This document shows positions 45,376-57,149 of a stretch of 64,000 bases of DNA, piece after piece. The stretch comes from Nissolia schottii (Eukaryota; Streptophyta; Magnoliopsida; Fabales; Fabaceae). The position numbers and the translations under genes were made by a program. The number at the start of each line of letters is the position of its first letter. Position 1 is the stretch's first letter. The notes beneath the pieces were generated by a model that worked only from the letters and a program-made list of their open reading frames with translations, ran no database searches and was not told the DNA's origin. The stretch spans positions 1,129,279 to 1,193,278 of the forward strand of contig QANU01001262.1 in the NCBI GenBank assembly GCA_003254905.1. The letters are read 5' to 3'.

Positions 45376-46471
45376 CTGTAAAGATGGATTACCACCCAAA
45401 AGAAAAATTGAAAAAGAGGTGATGGATGTGATGTGAAGCGATGTTGACTGACTTGTATAGTATGAAACTCTGTCGTTTTATATTTGTGGAAACCCTTGCC
45501 GGTAATACCGGTAACTTTCCTTTTGAGTTTATGTGCTTCTCTCCTCCCAATCATCTTTTACCACGTGTCCCATTCGACCTCCATTATTGCACACTAAACC
45601 CTCCTTGTGGATACCTTTTCTTTTTCTTTTCGTGTTCCTCGTGCTCAAACCAAATAAGATTATAGGTTTGTTTTTTCAAATTAGTTCTTGATTTTTTTTA
45701 ATCAACACAAGTGAATTATATCATTTGGTAAACTGTAAAAAAATTATCAAGATAATATATTCTTTAATATACAATTTTGTTAATAATAATAATAATGCAA
45801 AATGCCATGAATATGATGTATAATATTGTAAACATTTTGTTGCTGTTTTCTGAAAGGACGTATATTAGTAAATTATTTATGGCGGCGGATAGTGGGTGAG
45901 AAGCCCCAAAAAAAAATGAGAAATAGCCACAATTTTATTTAAGAGACATATAAAATTATGTAAGTGACTTATGTGATGAGTGTATATCAAAATATATAAA
46001 ATTATTTATGAGACTTGCATGAGAGGGATGTAAAAGAGACAAATTGATTTATTTAATTATTTTTATTCAATAGCTTAAGCATTTATAATAGATGATTTTT
46101 TATTAGATTCATACACATGTGAGTGTATTTTAGATGGAGTTAATAGAATCTAAATTTTTATTTAGGCGTGTGACTAAATGAATTAGTGAAATTATGTCTA
46201 TACAAAAATTTATAAAAATAAAAAACGAAAAAAAAACATGACTAAGTTGAGATGGAATACATTAAAATTATTAAGATTGTACAAAAAAGACTAACCAAAG
46301 AAACGAGCGCAAAAACAAATTCGTGAAGTTGAACCCTTTGGAGTTTTGCAATGATGCCGATGAAAGAAAAAAACAAATAAATTTGATAAATAAAAAATAC
46401 AAAAAAAATTACATAATAAGGACTAAAATGTATTTAAACTTTGCGTTTCTATGAAATAATATTATTTTTTA
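45376..46471. other. Non-coding spacer
   Basis: AT-rich region between two mobile elements. No gene, RNA or clear repeat is recognised apart from short (TAA)n and poly-A tracts. Confidence 0.5.
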
Positions 46472-47459
46472 GGGTTAATTATGTTTTTAGTTCCTGTAAA
46501 ATTTCAAAGTTTGGTTTTAGTCCCTATATAAAAGTTTTAGTCCCGGTAAAAGTTAAAAATTTGGTTTTAGTCCCTGGGGCTGGATGGGGGGTAACGGCGC
46601 TGACGTGGCGTGCCACGTAGGATGCCACGTGGCACGATAAAATTTTTTAAAATTTGGCCCATATACCCACCCTACCTGACCCGACCTGACCAGAAATTAA
46701 TTTAAAAATTAAAAAAAANNNNNNNNNNNNNNNNNNNNNNNNNNNNNNNNNNNNNNNNNNNNNNNNNNNNNNNNNNNNNNNNNNNNNNNNNNNNNNNNNN
46801 NNNNNNNNNNNNNNNNNNNNNNNNNNNNNNNNNNNNNNNNNNNNNNNNNNNNNNNNNNNNNNNNNNNNNNNNNNNNNNNNNNNNNNNNNNNNNNNNNNNN
46901 NNNNNNNNNNNNNNNNNNNNNNNNNNNNNNNNNNNNNNNNNNNNNNNNNNNNNNNNNNNNNNNNNNNNNNNNNNNNNNNNNNNNNNNNNNNNNNNNNNNN
47001 NNNNNNNNNNNNNNNNNNNNNNNNNNNNNNNNNNNNNNNNNNNNNNNNNNNNNNNNNNNNNNNNNNNNNNNNNNNNNNNNNNNNNNNNNNNNNNNNNNNN
47101 NNNNNNNNNNNNNNNNNNNNNNNNNNNNNNNNNNNNNNNNNNNNNNNNNNNNNNNNNNNNNNNNNNNNNNNNNNNNNNNNNNNNNNNNNNNNNNNNNNNN
47201 NNNNNNNNNNNNNNNTTATTTAAATTTTTAAATTAATTTCGGGTCGGGTCGGGTGGGTATATGGGCCAAATTTTAAAATTTTGGGAGGGTCGTGCCACGT
47301 GGCATCCTATGTGGCACGCCACGTCAGCGCCATTACCCCCCCATCCAGCCCCAGGGACTACTAAAACCAAATTTTTAACTTTTACAGGGACTGAAACTTT
47401 TATACAGGGACTAAAACTAAACTTTGAAATTTTACAGGGACTAAAAACATAATTAACCC
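46472..47459. mobile_element. Long inverted-repeat (foldback-type) element with assembly gap
   Basis: The left arm (46472-about 46710) and right arm (about 47225-47459) are near-perfect reverse complements, starting GGGTTAATTATGTTTTTAGT. Each arm has repeated TTTTAGTCCCT units, then GCTGACGTGGCGTGCCACGT and a further GCCACGTGGCA block, so each carries at least one CACGTG core and is self-complementary within the arm. The centre is 497 N. Elements with GGGTTAATTA ends and AGTCCCT repeats are widespread in legumes. No coding content is seen. Confidence 0.85.
46719..47215. other. Assembly gap (497 N)
   Basis: Run of N between the arms of the inverted-repeat element. A hairpin this long would explain why the assembly failed here. 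Confidence 1.
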
Positions 47460-48693
47460 ATTTTTTTTAATACTGTAAAGAGATATAATTCGATAATGGT
47501 TCTTTAGAAATGCTTTGTTAATGCAAGAAACCTTTTCTTTTGTTGCAAGCACTTGTCACAATGTCACTTGTGTAAGATGTAAAGGTAAGGACTTCTCACT
47601 TGTGTAAGGGGAAAATGGTAATTTTTTATTTATTAAAAAATTTTGGGAGACACTACTTTTAATAAGTGCGTCTCAGCAAATTGAACTTGTTGCACTATTC
47701 TTACGTGAGACCAAACTATTTAACGCTCATCCAACAATCTGTTGGTCGGAGAAAATGATAAATGGTTCATAGAGAATCATACTTTCCACATTATTGCAAA
47801 CATATTTTTTAAAATATATTGCACACAAGTGTTGACATTAGGTTTTAATCACACAATATAAACGTGTTATTGAATATAAACTCCGCTATGTAACATTATC
47901 ATACCATCTTACCTAACAATAACAATGCATGTAAGGTTGGAGTACAAGAGCTCATGAACAATGTTGATAGTTTTATCTGATGAGAAGCTTGAAATGCGAT
48001 GAGAATCAATATCAAACCGAATAATTGACTGTATATAGTTTAATCTTAAAAAAATAGCTTAAGTGGACAGTTCTCCAAATTTTTATAAAGATTATCTTAG
48101 TCATATTTAATAGCAGTATGAGAGTCATATACTCTCTTATGCTTAGAACTAAGGATTTGAAGCGTGGATTTTGTAGACCAAATATTTCTGAGTGTTATAT
48201 GGTATTCTTATATATTATCTAAGAATCTCGACTAAAAAATAGATACTGTTTAAAAATTAAGTAGACTTAATTCTAAAATTTAGAAAATAACTGTCTATAC
48301 AATTATAAAGGTTTAAGTTTGTTATATATCTTAGAACATGAGATTTATTGATAACAAATTGGAATGTGAATGATACAACTAATTTGATTCTATTTGAAAT
48401 TCAAAATTGAGTTTCCCATTGTCCATTAATAATGTAACAACCTTAGCCACCATTGTCCTATTCTTGTTAAAAAGAGTTAAATATATTTTTAATAATTTAA
48501 AATATATACTACTTCGTTATTTGTTGTTAAAAAATTTGTTCATAAAATTGTAATCCTTTATTTTTAAACGTTACACCAATTGATCTTGACCGTTAATTAG
48601 TGATGTGACAGACACAAACAAAGATATATTGCGATATGTTTTGCAATTGATGTCAGGTGTCATCATTTTGGACATCACATTCTGATTTAATTG
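47460..48693. other. Non-coding spacer
   Basis: AT-rich sequence without a supportable gene, RNA or clear element. Confidence 0.5.
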
Positions 48694-48701
48694 AAAATTA
48701 G

Positions 48702-49550
48702 TAGTGGTGTCAAATAGGCCGGACCAAAATTATATTTCTTTTTAGGGTTCGGCTCATTTATGGTCAATTTGTGGGCCTAAATGGGGGTTAGTTCGCCAGT
48801 TTTTTTTAAAAAAAAATTTGGTCTATTTTTTATTGTTTTAAATACAAAGTTGTGAATAAGAATGCGCAGTCATTTTTAACTATTTTTTATCGTCTATCTA
48901 TTAATTAATCAGAAAGAAATAGTTTAAATGGTTGATTGTGAGATTATATTATCTTTTTTATTCCTTCAAGTATCTTGCTTGAAAGCTATCAAATGCTATT
49001 TAAAATCGATTCATGAATTAATACAACTTTGATTAATGAAATGATGACATATAACATTGATGTGAGTACTGTTATGTTATTGATCAAAAACACAATTGAA
49101 ATTCTTTCTCGTTAATTAATCAATAATAAACAAGGTTTGAAACTATATATCAATTTGTAGGGCGTAGACACTCATTGAATGAATGAAATGCAAAATTTAT
49201 CAATATCTATGTCATAGTACTTCAACTATATAACAATATAAATATATTTAAGTAATTAAGCATAACAAATAGTTAAATATGTTCAATTATAAGTCCAAAT
49301 AGTTAAACTCTAAACTCTTAAACTCCAAAATAAAATTTAGAGTCCAAAATGAAACTTTTAAAATTTTGGTATTTAAAAAAAAATTCCTTGGCTTACGGGT
49401 TAGCTCGTGAGCCAGCCTAGTTGACCCGTTTAGCTCGTAAGCTAAACCGGGTCAGACTATTTTTTTAAAAAAATGTTGCGAGTCTATTTTTGCATATAAA
49501 ATTCGTCCATTTAACTGGCTTCACATACCAGACTCATTTTGACCGCCCTA
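48702..49550. mobile_element. hAT-like non-autonomous element with 8-bp duplication
   Basis: AAAATTAG occurs exactly at 48694-48701 and 49551-49558, the 8-base duplication of hAT insertions. The ends are short inverted repeats: TAGTGGTGTCAAATAGG at the left, TAGGGCGGTCAAAATGA read from the right. The subterminal regions are rich in GGCC/GCTCG motifs, as in the element at 4472. The inside is AT-rich with no transposase. Confidence 0.85.
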
Positions 49551-49558
49551 AAAATTAG

Positions 49559-50125
49559 TTAACACATTGAGAAAATTTATAGCATGATCATTTACGAGTG
49601 TGCCATATTCACTGATAAAGGAACATTTGTTATAAAATAGTAAGTCATATTAATAATTGAAATTAAACTATTATGCGACTATTAAGTAGAGTACAATTCA
49701 CGAATGTAAAAAAAAAATTGAGAAAAAAAAGAGAAAAATCATATTTTCTCTCATATAATCTGGTTGAAAAGAAAAGATAAGGAATGAAAATGTAACTTGT
49801 ATATCATGGCAGAGGGAAAGAAAATGAGATATAATTATAATTTTAATATGCACTCACCTTCTCTCTATATCTTCTCTTCATTTCTTGGAAGGAATCTTTT
49901 AAATATTTATTTTAAAAAAAAGGTGACAAAATTTTCATAAATCCGTTAATTATATTAAGGAAAAAAAAAACACAAAATGAACAAATTACTTAGACAGTCC
50001 AACAAGGTTTGAATCCCCTGTGGCAGAGAGCAAAACCGGTAGCCTGAGCCTGTCTCCGACGTCGAGCTCAGGGATGGGTTTACGCGCTCTCTTAAACCCT
50101 AAATAATCGAAAGGGTGCTGCTATT
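49559..50125. other. Upstream region of the large PPR gene
   Basis: AT-rich spacer changing at about 50000 into GC-richer sequence that should hold the promoter and leader of the PPR gene. GGTTTGAATCCCC at about 50005-50017 is B-box-like, but no A box pairs with it. Confidence 0.45.
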
Positions 50126-53100
50126 ATGGGCAAGAGAGACCTCACCACTCTCTTCTCTCGCTCTCTTCGCTCTCTCCATTCCCATCGACCCATCTCTTCT
50201 TCTTCTTCAGACCCCACTCTCCAAGGTTTGGTCCACCATGATGACCCCTTTTCGCTGCACCACCGTAACCCTCTCCCAAACCCCAATCTCTCAAACGACT
50301 ACGCGTTTCTCCGCAGCACTCTGCTACCTTCTCCTACTCACTCCCTCGTCCCCTCCCACGACGCCGTTTTGATCTCCGAAGCGATTCGAACCAGCAACGA
50401 CGGCTTCGGCGCCCAAACGCAGAATTCCCTCGCGCGCTTCCGTGGCAGCTTGACCGAGTCTCTGGTGGTGCAGGTGATGAACAATGTGAAGCACCGCCCT
50501 GAGCTCTGCGTCAGGTTTTTCCTCTGGGCCGGGCGGCAGATCGGGTACACCCACACTCCCGCGGTGTACGGTGCGCTGCTGGATTCGATGGGCTGCGGCG
50601 ACGGCGACCATCGAGTGCCGGAGGAGTTCCTGAGGGAAATTGGGGGTGATGACCGGGAGCTGCTTCAGAAGCTGCTCAATTTTCTGATCAGGAAGTGCTG
50701 TCGGAACGGGAAGTGGAACGCGGCGCTGGAGGAGCTCGGGAGGCTCAAGGATCTAGGGTACAGGCCTTCTCGAACCACTTACAATGCTTTGGTTCAAGTT
50801 TTTCTTGGCGCTGATAAGTTAGATAGTGCTTACTTGGTTCACAAGGAGATGGAGAGTTATGGGTTTTGTATGGATGGGTATACCCTGAGCTGTTTTGCAT
50901 ATTCCCTCTGCAAATTAGGGAGGTGCGGGGATGCTCTGAATTTGATTGAGAAGGAAGGGTTTGTTCCCGATACGGTCTTTTATAATCGGATGATTTCTGG
51001 GTTATGCGAAGCTTCGCTTTTCGAAGAAGCTATGGATATCTTGAATAGGATGCGGTCTAGTTCTTGCATTCCCAATGTTGTGACTTATAGGATTTTGCTC
51101 TCTGGATGTTTGAGGAAAGGGCATCTGGGAAGGTGTAAGAGGATTCTTAGTATGATGATCACTGAAGGTTGTTATCCGAATCGTGAGATGTTTAATTCTC
51201 TTGTACATGCTTATTGTAAATCTTGGGATTACTCCTATGCCCATAAGTTGTTTAAGAAGATGCTAAAATGTGGGTGCCAGCCGGGGTATCTGACCTATAA
51301 TATATTAGTCGGTAGTATATGTAGCAGTGAGGAGCTTCCTAGCACAGATTTGCTAGAGTTGGCTGAAAAAGCTTATGGTGAGATGCTTGATTCAGGGGTT
51401 GTATTAAACAAGGTCAATGTCAGCAACTTTGCGCGGTGTCTTTGTGAGGCTGGGAAGTTTGATAAGGCCTTTAAGATTATAGGTGAGATGATGAGCAAGG
51501 GTTTCGTTCCCGATGGTAGTACATATTCTAGAGTGATTGGTTTCCTGTGTAATGCCTCCCAGGTAGAGAAGGCGTTTCTTTTGTTCGAAGAAATGAAAAG
51601 GAATGGCGTTGTTCCCAGTGTTTACACCTATACTATTTTGATTGATAGCTTTTGCAAAGCTGGTCTCATTCAACAGGCTCGCAAATGGTTTGATGAAATG
51701 TTAAGGGACGGTTGTACCCCTAATGTGGTGACTTATACTGCCCTTATTCATGCATACCTGAAAGCAAGAAAGGTGTTTGATGCAAATAATCTATTTGAGA
51801 TGATGTTGCTTGAAGGTTGCAAGCCTAATGTTGTTACATATACAGCTTTAATTGATGGTCATTGTAAAGCTGGACAGATCGACAAAGCATGCCAGATCTA
51901 TGCCAGAATGCGAGGTGAGACAGAAACCTCTGATATGGACATGTATTTTAAGCTAGATGACAACAACAGTGAAGGACCGAATGTTATTACATATGGGGCT
52001 TTGGTGGATGGTTTATGCAAAGCAAACAGGGTTAAACAGGCCCGTGAATTGTTGGATACTATGTCAGATAACGGGTGTGAACCTAACCAAATAGTGTATG
52101 ATGCTCTTATAGATGGGTTTTGCAAGGCTGGAATGCTTGAGGATGCACAAGTGGTGTTTGCAAAAATGTCAGACTGTGGGTACAGTCCAAATTTGTACAC
52201 TTACAGCTCTTTAATTGATCGCCTGTTTAAAGACAAACGATTGGATCTTGTTTTGAGAGTGTTGTCCAAGATGCTAGAGAATTCGATTGCTCCTAATGTA
52301 GTTATTTACACAGAAATGATTGATGGCCTCTGTAAAGTTAGAAAGACAGATGAAGCTTACAAGCTGATGCTAAAGATGGAAGAAAAGGGTTGTTATCCAA
52401 ATGTTGTAACTTATACTGCAATGATTGATGGCTTTGGGAAATTAGGAAAAATTGGACAGTGCCTTAGGCTGTTGAGAGATATGTGCTCAAAGGGTTGTGC
52501 TCCTAACTTTATAACCTATAGAGTCTTGATAAATCATTGTTGTTCTGCTGGCCTTGTTGAAGAGGCTCACAGACTACTAGATGAAATGAAACTAACGTAT
52601 TGGCCGAGGCATATATCAAGCTACCATAAGATTATTGAAGGTTTCAACCGGGAGTTTATAACCTCAATTGGGCTCTTAGGTGAGTTGAGTGAGAATGAAC
52701 CAGTGCCTGTTGATTCTTTGTACAGAATTTTGATTGACAATTATGTCAAAGCCGGGAGACTGGAAGTTGCAGTGAATCTGCTTGAGGAGATTTCATCATC
52801 TCCAAGTCTTGCAATTTCCAACAAATATTTGTATACTTCTTTGATTGAGAGTCTTTCACATGCAAAAAAGGTTGATAAAGCCTTCAAGCTGTATGCAAGC
52901 ATGGTAAGTAAGAATGTTGTTCCTGAGTTTAGCACATTTGTCCACCTCATCAAAGGCCTTACCAGGGTTGATAAGTGGCAAGAAGCACTGCAATTATCAG
53001 ACAGCATATGTCAAATGGTTTGTCACACTTGCTCTCTCTAGCTTCATTAATTGCAAAACTATACAAGAATCGTTTTTCCATGACATTTGACTCAGTTATT

Positions 53101-53301
53101 TTAAATTTGTTTACGCTCTACATTAATTATTTCCTATGCACATATACTTCAAACTTAATTAGCAATAGCATTTCCTTACAAATCTGCTGTATGGCTGTCA
53201 TTTGATTTATAATTTTGGCATATTTATTCTGACAATTTTTTTGGCATTGTCTTCCAACATTGCAGAATATCCATTGGCTTCATGAAGAGGGGAACCCATA
53301 G
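50126..53301 (+). CDS. Large P-class PPR protein (At1g06710 type)
   Basis: P-class PPR proteins bind organelle RNAs and affect stability, splicing or translation; the role of this family is not established to my knowledge. Exon 1 is 50126-53017; an intron with GTTTGT and TTGCAG ends leads to a 36-base last exon, 53266-53301, giving 975 residues. Without the splice the frame would end a few codons later in unrelated residues; spliced, it ends QMNIHWLHEEGNP, matching the family end. The N-terminus MGKRDLTTLFSRSLRSLHSH is basic and Ser/Leu-rich, as in mitochondrial presequences. About twenty PPR motifs follow from about 190, for example NVVTYTALIHAYLKARKVFD and NVVTYTALIDGHCKAGQIDK. Shared landmarks with At1g06710 include HRPISSSS and GFNREFITSIGLL. 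It appears intact. Confidence 0.9.
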
Positions 53302-54939
53302 TGTAAATTAGATTTTTGATGTAAAAATTGAATGTAATTGAAGGAAAATGGATAGAGGTAGGATAGAAGAAATGGTCAAACTGGTAAGAGCAATCACTGC
53401 CTTAATCTCAAATCCTCTGTGAGGCCATTTCTTTATTATTGATCTTCATTTGCAGAAGTGGACTCTCGCAGTTTAGGTAATATCAGCAGCAATGGTGCAA
53501 GCAGAAATAGGAGATTTGGAGAAATATTGAAAAGATTCTCTTCAGTCCCAATATATACAAGGTTCAAAATCTTGTGTATTTGTCCACCAATTATTACATC
53601 ATCCCGAGGGTAATGATCTTGTGGTCTATGATCAGGGCATGCTAATTGGTTCCAAGGTATATAAAAATCAAACTTTCAAGCGTGATGTCTTTTGGGGAAA
53701 AGTTTCAAACTCAATAATGTTTTTATTATTGGCTAAATGTATTTGCATTGAAGAACCTTGAAAAGGTTGATTTAATCTACTATTGTGGAATTTGTTTGGC
53801 CCTTTTGGCAATCACTGAATTTGTTGACCAAAAGGGTCTTTTCCCCTCTATCATTTGCAAAATGAGCTTCACTTATTGCTGATTTCAAAGATTTATTCGT
53901 GATCAGGCATTTGCATGCTAGGTTCATCTGCAGATGCATGGATGGAATGACCTTTGTTTCTGTTTTTAGTTTATTTGTTTCGCTAATTTTCCTGTTTGAT
54001 AAATTTTAATTTGTATATGAAATTTATGATTCAATAGAGAATGGTGTGACATGTAGGACTCTAAATCTGACCAATCAACCATGCTACTATACCAACAAAC
54101 ATGCGTACTGTATTTTCTCTAAATAGCAATGCTCAGGATTTAGTTGTAAAACTAGTAAAGTTTAAAGTGAGTGTCATCTTTACGTGTTATATTTCTTGCC
54201 TGTTTTTCAAGTTCAGAGACAACAATCATCTAATTTTTTTTTTCCTTCTCATTATGAACTAGCTTGTCAGCCTTTGAATCAGCTTTGCAGCATAACTGAA
54301 GAGCAAGGGGTTCGTCCAGAATCCTTGGATGAACTATTGTGTATTCACTTGAGAAACTTTGGCATCAAGGTGGAGTGCAGAATGAATTGGCATTGAGCTC
54401 TTTTCGCAGATTATGGTGTCTATATAGACAGACTTGACCATTGCGGGTTTGAGCCGTGAAAACAGCCTCTCTGCTTACTCTGTACATTTGACGTCTCCAT
54501 AAAACAACCCCCCCTCCTCCTCCTCCCAAAATGATGTGAGCTTGCTGCATTGAGGTGCCTTTTTTATTTATGGCCACTGGCCAATAGAGCCTGAGTTTTT
54601 TTTTTTATAGGAATGGAGTTGTTTTTCTTCCCTTTGACAATTTTAGGGGGTTCATATTGTTGATTTACAATTGCTTTTGAGCTTATGCACTTTATTTTTT
54701 TTCTTCCTCTTTCGTTGTTGTCATAGGAGGACTTCTTCTCTTCCGATTTTGTACTTAGGATTTGAATTCTATCATTGCATGGAAAGTTCGTCTGAAAACG
54801 TAATTTACTTTTACTATGAATAAATTACTTTTGAATTTTAGTAATAACTTGAAAAGGTATTAAAAAATCTTAGACAATTATGAGATTATATTGAGCATTA
54901 ACATTTTGTCATGAATGGTGGAATGCAAAATACATAAGC
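53302..54939. other. 3' region of the PPR gene and spacer
   Basis: Probable long 3' untranslated region followed by AT-rich spacer. A frame at 54184-54396 lacks family resemblance. A CCCCCCTCCTCCTCC patch lies at about 54509-54523. No gene is supported. Confidence 0.45.
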
Positions 54940-56240
54940 TCTAGTAAAATAGCCAATTTGGTTCACATCTCCCAACTGAAAGAAGCGAATACCTATGCAA
55001 GATTTTTAAAAGCTTCACTCACATATCTTGTAGGTAAGGAGCGTAAGTCTAAAACAAACAAGCTTCACACACATTATTCATTGGCTCTTTGTGACTAACG
55101 TGTTAGCATTGATTATAATTTAAACCCGATTGAAGATTTCTAAAAGTTACACTCATATATCTCATAGATAACATTTATTTTTGTTAGAAAAGATTTAAAA
55201 TATATTATCATTGTGAAAAGAATCCACGATCTTCTTGTGGCTAACACATGACAAGGAACTAGCAACATTTTTGTGACCAACACGAGTAGCGTTGATCTCA
55301 ATGTGAAAACACAAACTTTGATGTGATTTTTTTCCAAAAGTTGCAACATTAATCATAATTTAAACTAAGCAGTAAGCACACATAATGTAGAAAACATGCA
55401 TTCATGTTAGAAAACCTAAAACAAAGAAGCTACAAACATGTTGGCATTGAGAAAAGAAATTACAAGTTCCTCGTAAATGACATGTTAACAATGATAATAA
55501 TTTAAACCGAATAAAAATACGTGAATTTTGATGTAAGGTTTTTAAAAGTTACATTCATACATCTCATAGATAACACCAATTTTTGTCAGAAAAAAATTAA
55601 GACATGTTATCATTGAGAAAAGAATTCATGAGCTTCTTATGGCTAACACATGACAAGGAACTAACAGCATTCTCGTGACTAACACATGATCAACGTTGAT
55701 CTCAATGTGAAAACACAAACTTTGATGTGATTTTTTCACAAGTTGCAGCATTAATCATAATTTAAACTAAGCACCCATCATGCAGAAAACATGCATTCGT
55801 GTTAGAAAACCTAAAACAAAGAAGCTACAGCATGTTAGCATTGAGAAAAGAAACTACAAGCTCGCCGTTAATTACATGATAATAATTTAAACTCAATAGA
55901 GAAACGTGAATTCTGATGCAAGAAAAAGCTACATTGACACATCATGTAGGCCACATATGTTTCGGTCTAAAAAGATTTTAAAACAATTAGGTTACAACAC
56001 GTTGGCATTAAAAAAAAGTATTCAATGGGCTTCTCGCGACTAACATTTTAGCTGCATTGATCATATACTATAACCCGTTAGAGTTGAGAAAAGATTTCAG
56101 GCTCCTCGTGACCAATACAACAAACAAGCTAATATTAAGAATAGAATCTACACATTCCTTGTGACAACGCAACAAATGGCTAGCATTTCGTAAAGAATAT
56201 ACACACTCCTTGTGACTAACGTGACCAATGCAGCAAACCT
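54940..56240. repeat. Local tandem array, about 400-base unit
   Basis: Two near-complete copies start at about 55146 and 55548 (period about 402), sharing GGCTAACACATGACAAGGAA, AAAACACAAACTTTGATGTG and AAAACCTAAAACAAAGAAGC. Partial, more diverged units precede (from about 54940) and follow (to about 56240), with a recurring GTTAGCATTGAGAAAAGAA sub-motif about every 130-200 bases. It is a small satellite-like block between two genes. Confidence 0.85.
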
Positions 56241-56650
56241 AAACTTACGAGTTGTTTAAGGAGTATTTTTACTCTAAATTGCCCTTATTTAATTTTAGCG
56301 CTAAACACTACTTAACTTTCTTGAATAACATAAATTAGGGGTACAATTAAAAACTTAACAAATAAGTGTTATTTAAAAAAGTGAGAGCGATAAATATTTT
56401 GAGATAAAATAAATTGAGTAAAGTGAGAAATAATTTAAAAGAGACTCTCTCAAGACCATAAAATAATGAGACTGTTGAGTGCAGTTTGACATTGGGAATC
56501 AAAGCCCATCACGGATCCCGACCCCCTTCACATGTTTCCAACTTCATGATGCATCAAATAAGCATGTTTGGCACAACTTTCCTTACTGCTACTGCCTAGT
56601 TAGTGCATACTCCTCTAGTTTTAGAAACACAATAAAAAACAACACCTCTC

Positions 56651-56658
56651 TATAAAAG
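56651..56658 (+). promoter_or_regulatory. TATA box of the LEW1 gene
   Basis: CTATAAAAGG lies about 500 bases upstream of the first LEW1 ATG. It is followed by a GA-rich leader (about 56675-56740) and a likely leader intron, donor near 56838 (GTAATG), acceptor TTTTTTAG at 57143. The context is good for a core promoter; the start site is not proven. Confidence 0.55.
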
Positions 56659-57149
56659 GATTATCAGACCCCAAAAGAGAAGAATAAGAGGGAATAGAGA
56701 GAGGGAGAGAATGAATAACTGAGAGTGAGAGAGAGGAACTTACAAAGGATTGTAAAAGACAATTCTACCCCCAGGCTTTGGAGAGAGTGAAAGGGAATAG
56801 TAATAGTATAAGCGTCATTCTCGCCGTTTCTTGCAAGTAGGTAATGCATGCTATTGTGACCGCATTTTCTTCTTCCCCTCTCTCATGTCATTTCATTTTT
56901 GTTCTATCTCATGCGGTTTTATTTTCTCCATTTTTTTATTATGTTTTTTTTTAATTACTCTCTTCAATGAGTCATCTTCTCCCCTTAATTTCTAATTTCG
57001 ATTCAAACCATCATCAATTACTAATCATATTGTTTTCATGATTACCGGTGTTGCTCTGCTACCACTGAATGTTGTTTATAAGTCATATAACCGCTTATTT
57101 TGAAATTGATGGATTTGATGCGCTTTTCTTACTTTTTTTTTAGGATATC

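Noticed and set aside
49995-50045. tRNA gene near the PPR promoter
   Set aside because: A B-box-like motif only; no A box at the right distance and no cloverleaf by eye.
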